DNA of 64,000 bases from Chrysophaeum taylorii (taxonomy: Eukaryota > Sar > Pelagophyceae > Pelagomonadales > Pelagomonadaceae), in assembly GCA_029834535.1 (NCBI GenBank), contig JAQMWT010000084.1, positions 72,001-136,000 on the forward strand. The letters run 5' to 3'. Made by a program: the position numbers and the translations under genes. The notes beneath the pieces were generated by a model. That model was given only the letters and a program-made list of their open reading frames with translations. It searched no databases and was not told where the DNA came from. Every line of letters begins with the position of its first letter. Within the stretch, counting starts at the first letter, position 1. Positions 48,268 through 57,093 of the stretch are shown piece by piece.

Positions 48268-49235
48268 CCTAACTACTAATCGACAGATGTTTGTCTGTCT
48301 GTCTGTTTGTTTGTCTGTCTGTCTGTCTGTTTGTCCCTCGATTTAGGGTAAGGATCAGGTAGGCGCGAGAGTAAGGATCAGGTAGAAGCGAGAGCCAGAC
48401 AGTGATCCTCCAAGCCGTCTACGGCGACCTCGCAGACTCTTTCCACGACCCGCGGCGGCTCTTTTAGCCAGCGCGCCATTCTCACGCCCCGTCGAAACGA
48501 TGTTGTCGATACTGACAACGCGCGCATGACCGCGGCCTTTTTTTCCCGGAGACGAGGCGTCGGAGTTCTTTTCGGCCGACTAGGTTGGGTCGGAAGACGA
48601 CGCCTCGCTCTCAAGAGTCGAGTTTTGAACTCCCTGACAACCAACGGCATGCTGACTTTGATCGCGAGCTTAAAGTCTTCGCAACCTCGACCCGTCGCAC
48701 GGCCACTGCAACGGTACCAGATACATGATCGATCGTGTTGTTGTCACCGAGGCTCCTCCAACCTGTATCCCTTAAGGACCGCCTACGCCAAACGATCAAC
48801 AAGAGCCAGGGCCAGACGCCCCGCGAGGTCGGCGTCCTCTTGCCCAAGCCCGTCTTCTGCCACGTCCAGCTCTACGTGGCTCTCTGTCGATCGGCAACCC
48901 CGAGGATATCCTCTTCTGAGTCGACGACTCCACCCTACCCCACACNTGCTGCGCAATACCGATAAGCCCCCTCCCGGCGTCTACACGCGCACTGTAGGTG
49001 AACTTACTGGGACCAGGTGAATCATCCAAGCAGCTTAGATTGGCGGGGGTGAGAGCGACGAGCTCAAAGGAGAGTGGGGTGAGTGGATGTGAGCACGAGT
49101 GGGCTTACGCCGAACTTTTTAAGCCGAACGGTTAGAGATTGGGACTAGGTGAACTTACTGGGACCAGGTGAACTTACTGGGGTTAGAGATTGGGACCAGG
49201 TGAACTTACTGGCGAACTTACTGGCCTGCACTTGT
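48268..49235 (+). mobile_element. Helitron-derived 1-kb repeat, unit C (inverted, single)
   Basis: Same unit as at 7.8 and 53 kb but in opposite orientation and not in tandem. It starts CCTAACTACTAATCGACAG with a (GTCT)n tract, passes helicase remnants (LRQTINKSQGQT, KPVFCHVQLYVALCR in the plus frames), and ends in the GTGAACTTACTGGGACCAG minisatellite and GGCCTGCACTTGT. It carries the CCTTAAGGG segment that units A and B lack. One ambiguous base (N) is at 48946 inside the helicase remnant, the only N in the window. Confidence 0.7.
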
Positions 49236-49314
49236 TCTTATTATTATTATGCTCAGAGCAAAACGAAACTCTAGGGTAAGTAAGTAAGTAAGAATTTGGA
49301 GGATATAATAAAGC

Positions 49315-50445
49315 ATGAAGGGTGGCGGCGCGTGGGCCGCGCTGTTCGTGGTGCAGCTGTCGTACTGCGTGTGGCACGTCCTCGGGAAGGCGGCGCTGAA
49401 TGGCGGGATGTCGCCGTTTGTACTCGCGTTGTACCGACAAGGCGGGGCGTGCTTGTGCATGGTATTCCTGTCTCGGGTCGTTGATGGTCGCGGCGAAGTG
49501 CGGCGCCTGCGATCGCTTCCGCGGTACGAATTGTTTCGGGTCGCGGTGCTCGGTTTCTTGGGTTTTGGAAACATCTTTGGGTTTATCGTCGCGTTGTCGT
49601 ACGTGACGTCTTTCAACTCGGCGCTGCTGCACCCGATAATTCCGGTGGTTAGTTTCGCGGCGGCGGCGGCGAGCGGCGTCGAGAAACTCGATCTGCGACG
49701 CGGGTTTGGGGTGTTGTTGAGCGCCGGCGGGGCGCTCGTCGTCGTGGTGTTTGGCGTGAGCGAGGACCACGATTCGGAGGGCGGGTCGAAGACGTCGCGG
49801 CGCGACGTTTTTATTGGGAACGCTTATCTCCTCGGGCAGTGCGTTTGCATGGGCGTGCTCTTGGTGCTGCAAAAGTCCCTGCTTCGGACCACGGGCATCC
49901 CGCCGACCACCTTGACCCTTGTGTACAACGTGATCGCGGCGGCCCTGTCTGGCGTCTGCACGCTCTCGTCGGTCGGTTTCGAGAAAAGAGTTTACGAGTT
50001 TCATCGATGGATAGAAGTTGTCGCGACGCTCTACGGGGCAATCTTTGGGATATGCCTGATTTACGTTTTGCTCGGGTGGGCCACTCACCGCGCCGGACCG
50101 ACACTGGTCTCGCTTTCGATGACGCTCCAGGGACCCCTCAACGCGCTCCTCGCCTGTATCTTCCTCGGCCGCCGCTCCTTCACGGTTGGCGAGGTCGGCG
50201 GCGGTGCCTTGATCGCGCTGGGCCTCGCTGTCACGGTTATCGCTTCCCCCTTCGCCAAGACAGCCATGCCGTCGCCGCCGTTCCGAAGAGAAGAGGTGGA
50301 GGAGGAGGTCCGGGCTTTTTCTCCTCCTACTTCGAACGACCGCGCCGCCCTCGAGTACCACCACGCTCAAATCGCACCCCCCTCGGCGCTCCTGCTCCCT
50401 TCCAACGCGGGCGGGCCTCGGAAGGGCACCTCGGCGCTTGTGTAG
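49315..50445 (+). CDS. EamA/DMT-family (WAT1-like) membrane transporter
   Basis: A 376-residue ten-helix drug/metabolite transporter. It begins WAALFVVQLSYCVWHVLGKA with the first helix, then SPFVLALYRQGGACLCMVFL, as in plant WAT1-related proteins. The first EamA repeat ends near SEDHDSEGGSK; the second runs from VFIGNAYLLGQCVCMGVLLV through ATHRAGPTLVSLSMTLQGPL to LIALGLAVTVIA. The C-terminal ~60 residues are hydrophilic. Direction and substrate are unknown (amino acid- or auxin-like compounds in plants). Its ATG lies 80 bp after the unit C repeat, and its stop is only 17 bp from the stop of the convergent CLC gene. Confidence 0.85.
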   Translation: MKGGGAWAALFVVQLSYCVWHVLGKAALNGGMSPFVLALYRQGGACLCMVFLSRVVDGRGEVRRLRSLPRYELFRVAVLGFLGFGNIFGFIVALSYVTSFNSALLHPIIPVVSFAAAAASGVEKLDLRRGFGVLLSAGGALVVVVFGVSEDHDSEGGSKTSRRDVFIGNAYLLGQCVCMGVLLVLQKSLLRTTGIPPTTLTLVYNVIAAALSGVCTLSSVGFEKRVYEFHRWIEVVATLYGAIFGICLIYVLLGWATHRAGPTLVSLSMTLQGPLNALLACIFLGRRSFTVGEVGGGALIALGLAVTVIASPFAKTAMPSPPFRREEVEEEVRAFSPPTSNDRAALEYHHAQIAPPSALLLPSNAGGPRKGTSALV

Positions 50446-50462
50446 TCGCGGCGGCGGCGGAA

Positions 50463-52904
50463 TTAGACAATGCCGGTCGAGTGCGGCGCCAAGTTGATCC
50501 CGCGGGATGACGTCGAACCACCCGAGCCGCGGCCGGTGTCGATGGTGTAGGAAATGTCGGAGTGGTCGATGACGACGGGGGGGAGCGGCTTTCTGGCACG
50601 GGGGGGTTCGTCGTAGGCATGGAGGAGGTCCTTGCGGGTAACGATACCAACGACGCGGCGCTTGGAATCGACGACGGGGAGGTGGCGGAGGCCGAGGTCG
50701 CGGAAGAGGCGCCAGACGTAGCGGGCGTTAGTTTCGGGGGTGACGACGAGGGCGGACCGGTTGACGAAGGGGGAGAGGTCGAGGACCGCGTCCTCGCCCA
50801 CCGCCGAGAGAGGCGGGAGGTCGCCGCGTCGCGGAAAGTGGGGAAAAAAGTCCCGGGTGTCGGCGTCGACGGCCGCGAGGCGGGGGGGGGGTGGTTGCCC
50901 CCACGACCCCTCAGAAGAAGAAGAAGTTGACAAAGAAGACGGGGGTTGGGGCGTGGCCTGGTGCAGGACGACGCACAGCTGGTCGCGGGAGACGAGGCCG
51001 AGGTAGATGCCGGTGTCGTCGTCAAGGACGGGAAAGGCGTGGTGTGGGGTCTGGAGGACTTCGAGGAGGGCCTTGTATGAAGCGTTGCGGCACGGCACGC
51101 ACGCGAGGGTCGATTGCGACGCGACGTGGGCCTGGATGCTGCCGTTCCTTCTCGAGTCGTCGTCGTCGTCGTCGTCGTCGCGGTCCTCCTTCTCGGGGGG
51201 GTCGTCCTCCATGAAGCGGTAGTGATTGAGGTGGATGTGGACGTCGTAGAGGCCCTCGTTGAATATGTCGCCGGCGAGCTTGGAGGCGAGCGAGGCGACG
51301 AGAATGGGAACGAGGTGGGCGCCGTCGTCGATCGTGGAGGCGAAGATCATGACGATCGACACGGTCATGCGCGTGGTCGCGGCAAGGCCGGCAATGCCCC
51401 CGGCGACCGCGAGACTCCGAACCTTGTGGCCTTGGTTGTTCATCGAGTCGTTCGGGAAAACCAAGGGGAGGACCAATACCGCAAAGAGGCGGCCAAAGGT
51501 CGCGCCGTTGAGGATGCTCGGGATGAAGAGGCCAGAGGGCACGCTGAGGCCGTAGGTGACGCACGTGAAGACCGAGGCGTAGACCATAAAGCAGGCGAGG
51601 GCCTGGACCGAAAAGGCATGGCTGGCCGCCTGGTGAAAGAGCGCGGCGATGGCGTCCGACAAGCTCGAGAGCGCGAGGGTCGCGAACTCGTTGTACTCGT
51701 CGTCGTCGCACTGAAATCGCTTGGCGTACTTGGTCTTGAGCCCGTCGGGCGCGGGGTTGTCGATCTTGCGGCACCAGTCGAACGAGACCGCGGGCACGTA
51801 GGCGGCGAGGGCCGTGCAAAGGGAAACGAGCAAGACCTCGGCGAACCGCGCCGTCTTGGACGACGACGACGACGACGACGACTCGTTAAAAAATCTCGCC
51901 CGCCAGATAGTGAGCCGTTTGTTCGCGTACACGAAGGCAGCCCCCCAGAGGCCCACCAAGGCCCCCACCAAGACGCTCAAGAACAGGAGGCCGGTCGCGT
52001 CGTAGTCGCGGACGTCGTCGTCGAAGTCGTGGAAGACGGCCATCCCCCGGAACTTGAGCTTGGTCCACTTGCCCTTGCGCGTCCGGAATCGCGTCAGCAA
52101 AAGCACGATCGCGAAGCAGTTGAGGGTGGCGGCAAAGGTCGCGCGAAAGAAGAGGCGTCGCTTCCAGGAACTCAACGCTTCCTCGATCATGAAGAGGACG
52201 CCGCCGACGGGCGACCCGAAGGCAGACGAGACGCCGCACGCCGTGCCGATCGCTATGAGTTCGAGCTTCTCGGCGGCGCACCGCAGGAATTTGTGGGACG
52301 CGACGCGCGGGGCGTGCATCCGCCGCGCGAGGGTCTCGAACCTGCCCTGGGACACGATGGCCCCAACGATCGCGCCGATGTGAACCATTGGTCCCTCTTT
52401 GCCGCACAAAAGCCCGCCCGAGACCGAGAAGACGATGCCGACGAACTTGGCGACCAGAGTGCGCTCGGCGATGACGCGGTGCACGGCGACCCCATTCAGG
52501 TACGTCTTGATCTCGGGGATCCCCGATCCCTTGGCGCGCGGTTCGAACACCACGACCGTCGCGCCCGCGATCAGCCCGCAGAACGCCGCGAAACCACACA
52601 AAACCGCGCCCGCTTTCAAGTACATGCCGTGCCGCGTCATGATCTCCACCGCGCTAAACTTCCACGCGCTCAGCTTGCTTATCGACAGCTCGATGCCCGT
52701 GCCCAGCACAGCCACCGTCACTGCGACCAATATTGCGCACTCGTACCTTACGCGCTCCTCTTCGCGCCGCCGCCGCTTCCTCGCCGCGCCCGCGAGCTCC
52801 GCCGCGGCGCTGTAGTCAACCGTTCCGTCCAAGGTCTCCTGTTCGGCGAACTCGGGCTCCTCGGGATGCCACCACGACGCGAACCGCGACAACGCGCGCC
52901 GCAT
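50463..52904 (-). CDS. CLC-family chloride channel/transporter with CBS domains
   Basis: An 813-residue eukaryotic-type CLC protein. Selectivity-filter motifs are GSGIPEIKTYLNG (GSGIP), GKEGPMVHIGAIVGA (GKxGPxxH) and LSVPSGLFIPSILNGATFGR (GxFxP-like). FGSPVGGVLFMIEEALSSWK places Glu at the position of the proton/gating glutamate region. Two cytoplasmic CBS domains follow, VTPETNARYVWRLFRDLGLR and HLPVVDSKRRVVGIVTRKDL being the clearest. In CLCs the Glu of GKEGP is the gating glutamate, and its presence fits either an exchanger or a channel. Location could be vacuolar or plasma membrane. First ATG in frame is 52904 (MRRALSRF); the frame upstream begins at GTG. Confidence 0.92.
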   Translation of the reverse strand: MRRALSRFASWWHPEEPEFAEQETLDGTVDYSAAAELAGAARKRRRREEERVRYECAILVAVTVAVLGTGIELSISKLSAWKFSAVEIMTRHGMYLKAGAVLCGFAAFCGLIAGATVVVFEPRAKGSGIPEIKTYLNGVAVHRVIAERTLVAKFVGIVFSVSGGLLCGKEGPMVHIGAIVGAIVSQGRFETLARRMHAPRVASHKFLRCAAEKLELIAIGTACGVSSAFGSPVGGVLFMIEEALSSWKRRLFFRATFAATLNCFAIVLLLTRFRTRKGKWTKLKFRGMAVFHDFDDDVRDYDATGLLFLSVLVGALVGLWGAAFVYANKRLTIWRARFFNESSSSSSSSKTARFAEVLLVSLCTALAAYVPAVSFDWCRKIDNPAPDGLKTKYAKRFQCDDDEYNEFATLALSSLSDAIAALFHQAASHAFSVQALACFMVYASVFTCVTYGLSVPSGLFIPSILNGATFGRLFAVLVLPLVFPNDSMNNQGHKVRSLAVAGGIAGLAATTRMTVSIVMIFASTIDDGAHLVPILVASLASKLAGDIFNEGLYDVHIHLNHYRFMEDDPPEKEDRDDDDDDDDSRRNGSIQAHVASQSTLACVPCRNASYKALLEVLQTPHHAFPVLDDDTGIYLGLVSRDQLCVVLHQATPQPPSSLSTSSSSEGSWGQPPPPRLAAVDADTRDFFPHFPRRGDLPPLSAVGEDAVLDLSPFVNRSALVVTPETNARYVWRLFRDLGLRHLPVVDSKRRVVGIVTRKDLLHAYDEPPRARKPLPPVVIDHSDISYTIDTGRGSGGSTSSRGINLAPHSTGIV

Positions 52905-53053
52905 CCCCCTACACGTGTGCGCGCCTGCCACTCACGGTGGATTTTTGTATTTTTTAATCTATAAATTGCCACAACAACTACAACTCTTGCTCCTGGTGTA
53001 TCGGTGGTGTTGTTTTGTATTGTATTGTTTTGTTTTGTTTTGTTTAAAATAAT

Positions 53054-54088
53054 ACAAGTGCAGGCCAGTAAGTTCACCTATCTCTAACCCCAGTAAGTTC
53101 ACCTGGTCCCAGTAAGTTTCATATAAGTTCACCTGGTCAGTAAGTTCACCTAGCTCACACCAACTCCTTTGAGCTCGTCGCTCTCGCCTCCGCCAATCTA
53201 AGCTGCTTCGATCCGCACGCGCCGCCAACCTTTGAGTGAGTTTACTCTAAACACCCTTTGCTCTAAAACCCCAGTATGTTCACCTGGTCCCAGTTTCACC
53301 TGGTCACTCAGTTCACCTAGCCCCAATCTCAAACCCCAGTAAGTTCACGTGGTCCCAGTAAGTTCACCTATAGTGCGTGTGTAGACGCCGGGAGGGGGCT
53401 TATCGGTATTGCGCAGCACGTGTGGGGTAGGGTGGAGTCGTCGACCCAGATGAGTATATCCTCGGGGATGCCGATCGACAGAGAGCCACGTAGAGCTGGA
53501 CGTGGCAGAAGACGGGCTTGGAAAGAGGACGCCGACCTCGCGGGGCGTCTGGCCCTGGCTCTTGTTGATCGTTTGGCGTAGGCGGGCCTTAAGGGATACA
53601 GGTTGGAGGAGCCTCGGTGACAACGACACGATCGATCATGTATCTGGTACCGTTGCAGTGGCCGTGCGACGGGTCGAGGTTGCGAAGACATTAAGCTCGC
53701 GATCAAAGTCAGCATGCCGTTGGTTGTCAGGGAGTTGAAAACTCTACTGTAAAGAGCGAGGCGTCGTCTTCCGACCCAGCCTAGTCAGCCGAAAAGAACT
53801 CCGACGCCTCGTCTCCGGGAAAAAAAGGCCGCGGTCATGCGCGCGTTGTCAGCATCGACAACATCGTTTCGACGGGGCGTGAGAATGGCGCGCTGAAAGA
53901 GCCGCCGCGGGTCGTGGAAATAGTCTGCGAGGTCGCCGTAGACGGCTTGGAGGATCACTGTCTGGCTCTCGCGCCTACCTGATCCTTACTCTCGCGCCTA
54001 CCTGATCCTTACCCTAAATCGAGGGACAAACAGACAAACAGACAAACAGACAAACAGACAGACAAACATCTGTCGATTAGTAGTTAGG
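53054..54088 (-). mobile_element. Helitron-derived 1-kb repeat, unit D
   Basis: First unit of the second tandem dimer, in the same orientation as A and B. It has GTGCAGGCCAGTAAG at the left, minisatellite to about 53370, then minus-strand helicase remnants with LRQTINKSQGQTPREVGVLF, and a (GACAAACA)n tract near 54030-54065. It retains the CCTTAAGGG segment missing in A and B, near 53588. It lies downstream of the poly(T/G) stretch that follows the CLC gene promoter. Confidence 0.7.
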
Positions 54089-55156
54089 ACAAGTGCAGGC
54101 CAGTAAGTTCGCCAGTAAGTTCACCTGGTCCCAATCTCTAACCCCAGTAAGTTCACCTGGCCCCAGTAAGTTCACCTAGTCCCAATCTGTAACCCAAGTA
54201 AGTTCGGTGTAAGCCCACTCGTGCTCACATCCACTCACCCCACTCTCCTTCGAGCTCGTCGCTCTCACCTCCGCCAATCTAAGCTGCTTTGATCCATACA
54301 CGCCGCTCGCCTTTGCGTTCACTCTAAAAACCCCTGTAAGTTCACTTGGTCTCAGTAAGTTCACCTGGTCACTAAGTTCACCTAGTCCCAATCTCAAACC
54401 CCAGTAAGTTCACCTGGTCCCAGTAAGTTCACCTACCGTGCGCGTGTAGACGCCGGGAGGGGGCTTATCGGTATTGCGCAGCACGTGTGGGGTAGGGTGG
54501 AGTCGTCGACTCAGAAGAGGATATCCTCGGGGTTGCCGATCGACAGAGAGCCACGTAGAGCTGGACGTGGCAGAAGACGGGCTTGGGCAAGAGGACGCCG
54601 ACCTTGCGGGGCGTCTGGCCCTGGCTCTTGTTGATCGTTTGGCGTCGGTGGGGCTTGAGGGATACAGGTTGGAGGAGCCTCGGTGACACGACACTATCGA
54701 TGATGTATCTGGTACCGTTGCAGTGGCCGTGCGACGGGTCGAGGTTGCGAAGACATTAAGCTCGCGATCAAAGTCAGCATGCCGTTGGTTGTCAGGGAGT
54801 TGAAAACTCTACTGTAAAGAGCGAGGCGTCGGCTTCCGACCCAGCCTAGTCAGCCGAAAAGAACTCCGACGCCTCGTCTCCGGGAAAAAAAAAAGGCCGC
54901 GGTCATGCGCGCGTTGTCAGCATCGACAACATCGTTTCGACGGGGCGTGAGAATGGCGCGCTGAAAGAGCCGCCGCGGGTCGTGGAAATAGTCTGCGAGG
55001 TCGCCGTAGACGGCTTGGAGGATCACTGTCTGGCTCTCGCGCCTACCTAATCCTTACTCTCGCTCCTACCTGATCCTTACCCTAAATCGAGGGACAAACA
55101 GACAAACAAACAAACAGACAGACAGACAGACAAACATCTGTCGATTAGTAGTTAGG
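54089..55156 (-). mobile_element. Helitron-derived 1-kb repeat, unit E
   Basis: Second unit of the dimer, joined to D through GTAGTTAGGACAAGTGCAGG. Its helicase remnant reads RQTINKSQGQTPRKVGVLLP and KPVFCHVQLYVALCR on the minus strand. Several substitutions (for example GGCGTCGGTGGGGCTTGAGGG near 54645) distinguish it from D, so the D-E pair looks older or of different origin than the A-B pair. It ends one base before the P450 stop codon at 55158, so it forms the 3' flank of that gene. Confidence 0.7.
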
Positions 55157-55157
55157 A

Positions 55158-56960
55158 CTAAGAACTAGAGGTGCGCGGGGTGAGGGTCATCCAGAGTCCG
55201 TTTTTGGTGTGTATGGTCGCGCCCGTCTTGGTGCCGACGGTATCGGGATGGGGGGTGGGGCTCGCGAATTGGAAGTCGAAGCGCGAAACGAGGGCGGCGA
55301 GGGCGACGGTGGCCTCGAGCATCGCAAACTGGTCGCCGACGCACTTGCGGGCGCCGCCGCCGAAGGGGAGGAAGGCGAAGTCGGAAGCGAGCTCGTTGGG
55401 GTACAAGCTCGAGCCGAGCCACCTGGCGGGGTCGAAGCCCGCCCAGTTGGGAATGTCGGGGTTCTTGAAGGGGCGGAGGAAGCGCGTCGGGTCGAAGGTG
55501 TCGGGGTGTTCCCAGTACCGGGGGGAGCGGTGGATCGTGTAGACGGCGATGAAGAGGTCGGTCGCGCGCGCGAGGCGAGTCTCCGGATGGTCGTCGTCTA
55601 TTGGCGGGAGGGAATCAAAATCGAGGGCGCGTCTTATGAGGAGCGGGGGCTGGGGGTACATCCGAAGGCTCTCGGCGACGCAGAGGCGCACGAGCTGGAG
55701 GCTCTCGACGTCGGCGAGCGAGGACGGAATCGAGTCGCCGCACGCTTCGTCGACCTCTTCGCGGACTCGTCGCAGGAGGTCGGGTTGCTGCGCGAGCTCG
55801 AAGATGCACCAGGTGAGGGCCGAGGCCGTGGTTTCGTGACCCGCGATCAGCATGGTCATGAGGTCGTCGCGGAGCTGCTTGTTCGAGGCCTGCTCGCCGC
55901 GCGCGTCGACCAAAAATCGCAGCAGGCTCGGGTTCTCCATCGTCTCGTAGTCGCGGCGCTCGAGCTGCTCGATGTCGGCCTCGTTGCGGTCCAGGAGGGC
56001 CGCCGCGACGCACTTGTTGAGCTCGGCGTTGAGGAGATTCATGTTGCTGCGGAAAGCGACTTGGCGCGGGACGACGTACGTCGCTCCCGGAATTTTCCAA
56101 TAAGGCGCGGGCGTCACCGACCGGTGCTCCGCCTCTCGGAGCGTGTCGACGGCCGCCTGGACCACCGGTGAGACGCGGTCGACCGAGCCGAACTCGTAGT
56201 TGAACACGGCGCTCCCGATGATGTCGAGCGCGAGGCTCCCGACGCGCTCCTCGACGTCGACCGCCTCGGTCGTCTTCGCGAGCCGCGCGCACAGCTCGTC
56301 CGTCTTTTCGGCAAACATGGTCGTCATGCGCTCGAGCCACCGCCGGTGAAAGGCGGGGACGATGGCGCGCCGTCGCTGCTTCCAGGTGACCGGGTCGGCC
56401 GGAATGAGGCCCTTGCCCATGATGTCCTCGAGAATCTCGGCGAGCACGCCTTTGTCGTAGCATCTCGAGTTCTCCCGCAGTACGCGTTTGGCAACGTTGT
56501 GGTCCGAGACCACGATGAAGCTCTTGGGACCGAAGCACAGCTTGTAGACGGGACCGAACCGGAGGGCGTACTCGTGCATTCCCAGGTACAGCGTCCCGTC
56601 GGCGAGGCCCGCGATGTCGCCCTCGGCCAACGGCGCGCCGTCGAACGACTCGCCCCCCCCGTAGATCTGCTCGATGTTCGCCTTGAACACCCGGAGCGAA
56701 TCGCCCAACTGCAACGGCTCGCCGGGTTCGCCGCCTTGGGTCAACGGAAGACCCCACACCCACTTCCACCACCACGGCAGCCCTTTGTTCTTCACCTTCT
56801 CCACGCCCGGGATCTCGTACAAGTCGGACCGCTCCGACGTCGCGCGGAGGGACCTCGTCCTCAGAAGCCGCGCGCTGTTGCTGTTGCTATTGCTGTTGCT
56901 GTTCAGCGCGCAACACAACGCGACGCTCACAGCCGCGCCGATCAACGTCGTCCTTTTCAT
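55158..56960 (-). CDS. Cytochrome P450, CYP97-like carotenoid hydroxylase
   Basis: A 600-residue P450 resembling plant and algal CYP97 (LUT1/LUT5), which hydroxylate carotene rings in plastids. Motifs: WWWKWVWGLPLTQGGEPGEP near the N-terminus as in CYP97, oxygen-binding I helix MLIAGHETTASALTW, ExxR in CVAESLRMYPQPPLLIRRAL, FDPTRFLRPFKNPDIPNWAG, and haem loop FLPFGGGARKCVGDQFAMLE with the axial Cys. The N-terminus KRTTLIGAAVSVALCCALN followed by an Asn-Ser repeat and Arg-rich stretch could be a signal plus transit peptide for a complex plastid. ATG at 56960 is the first in frame. It is divergent from IFT54, 133 bp away. Unit E abuts its 3' end. Confidence 0.88.
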   Translation of the reverse strand: MKRTTLIGAAVSVALCCALNSNSNSNSNSARLLRTRSLRATSERSDLYEIPGVEKVKNKGLPWWWKWVWGLPLTQGGEPGEPLQLGDSLRVFKANIEQIYGGGESFDGAPLAEGDIAGLADGTLYLGMHEYALRFGPVYKLCFGPKSFIVVSDHNVAKRVLRENSRCYDKGVLAEILEDIMGKGLIPADPVTWKQRRRAIVPAFHRRWLERMTTMFAEKTDELCARLAKTTEAVDVEERVGSLALDIIGSAVFNYEFGSVDRVSPVVQAAVDTLREAEHRSVTPAPYWKIPGATYVVPRQVAFRSNMNLLNAELNKCVAAALLDRNEADIEQLERRDYETMENPSLLRFLVDARGEQASNKQLRDDLMTMLIAGHETTASALTWCIFELAQQPDLLRRVREEVDEACGDSIPSSLADVESLQLVRLCVAESLRMYPQPPLLIRRALDFDSLPPIDDDHPETRLARATDLFIAVYTIHRSPRYWEHPDTFDPTRFLRPFKNPDIPNWAGFDPARWLGSSLYPNELASDFAFLPFGGGARKCVGDQFAMLEATVALAALVSRFDFQFASPTPHPDTVGTKTGATIHTKNGLWMTLTPRTSSS

Positions 56961-57093
56961 CTTCAGCTTCAACCGCGCAACTATATTAATACTCAACCCT
57001 CCTTCCGTTCGAGACGAGAACCCAAACCCTCCAGCGTAACCTTTAACGCCACGAATTGAATTCGTGTTTGTTCAGGTCTCTCTGTCATCAAAG

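Noticed and set aside
48256-48272. Telomere-like CCCTTACCCTAA sequence
   Set aside because: Only one or two short units, also found inside the 1-kb repeats; not a telomeric array.
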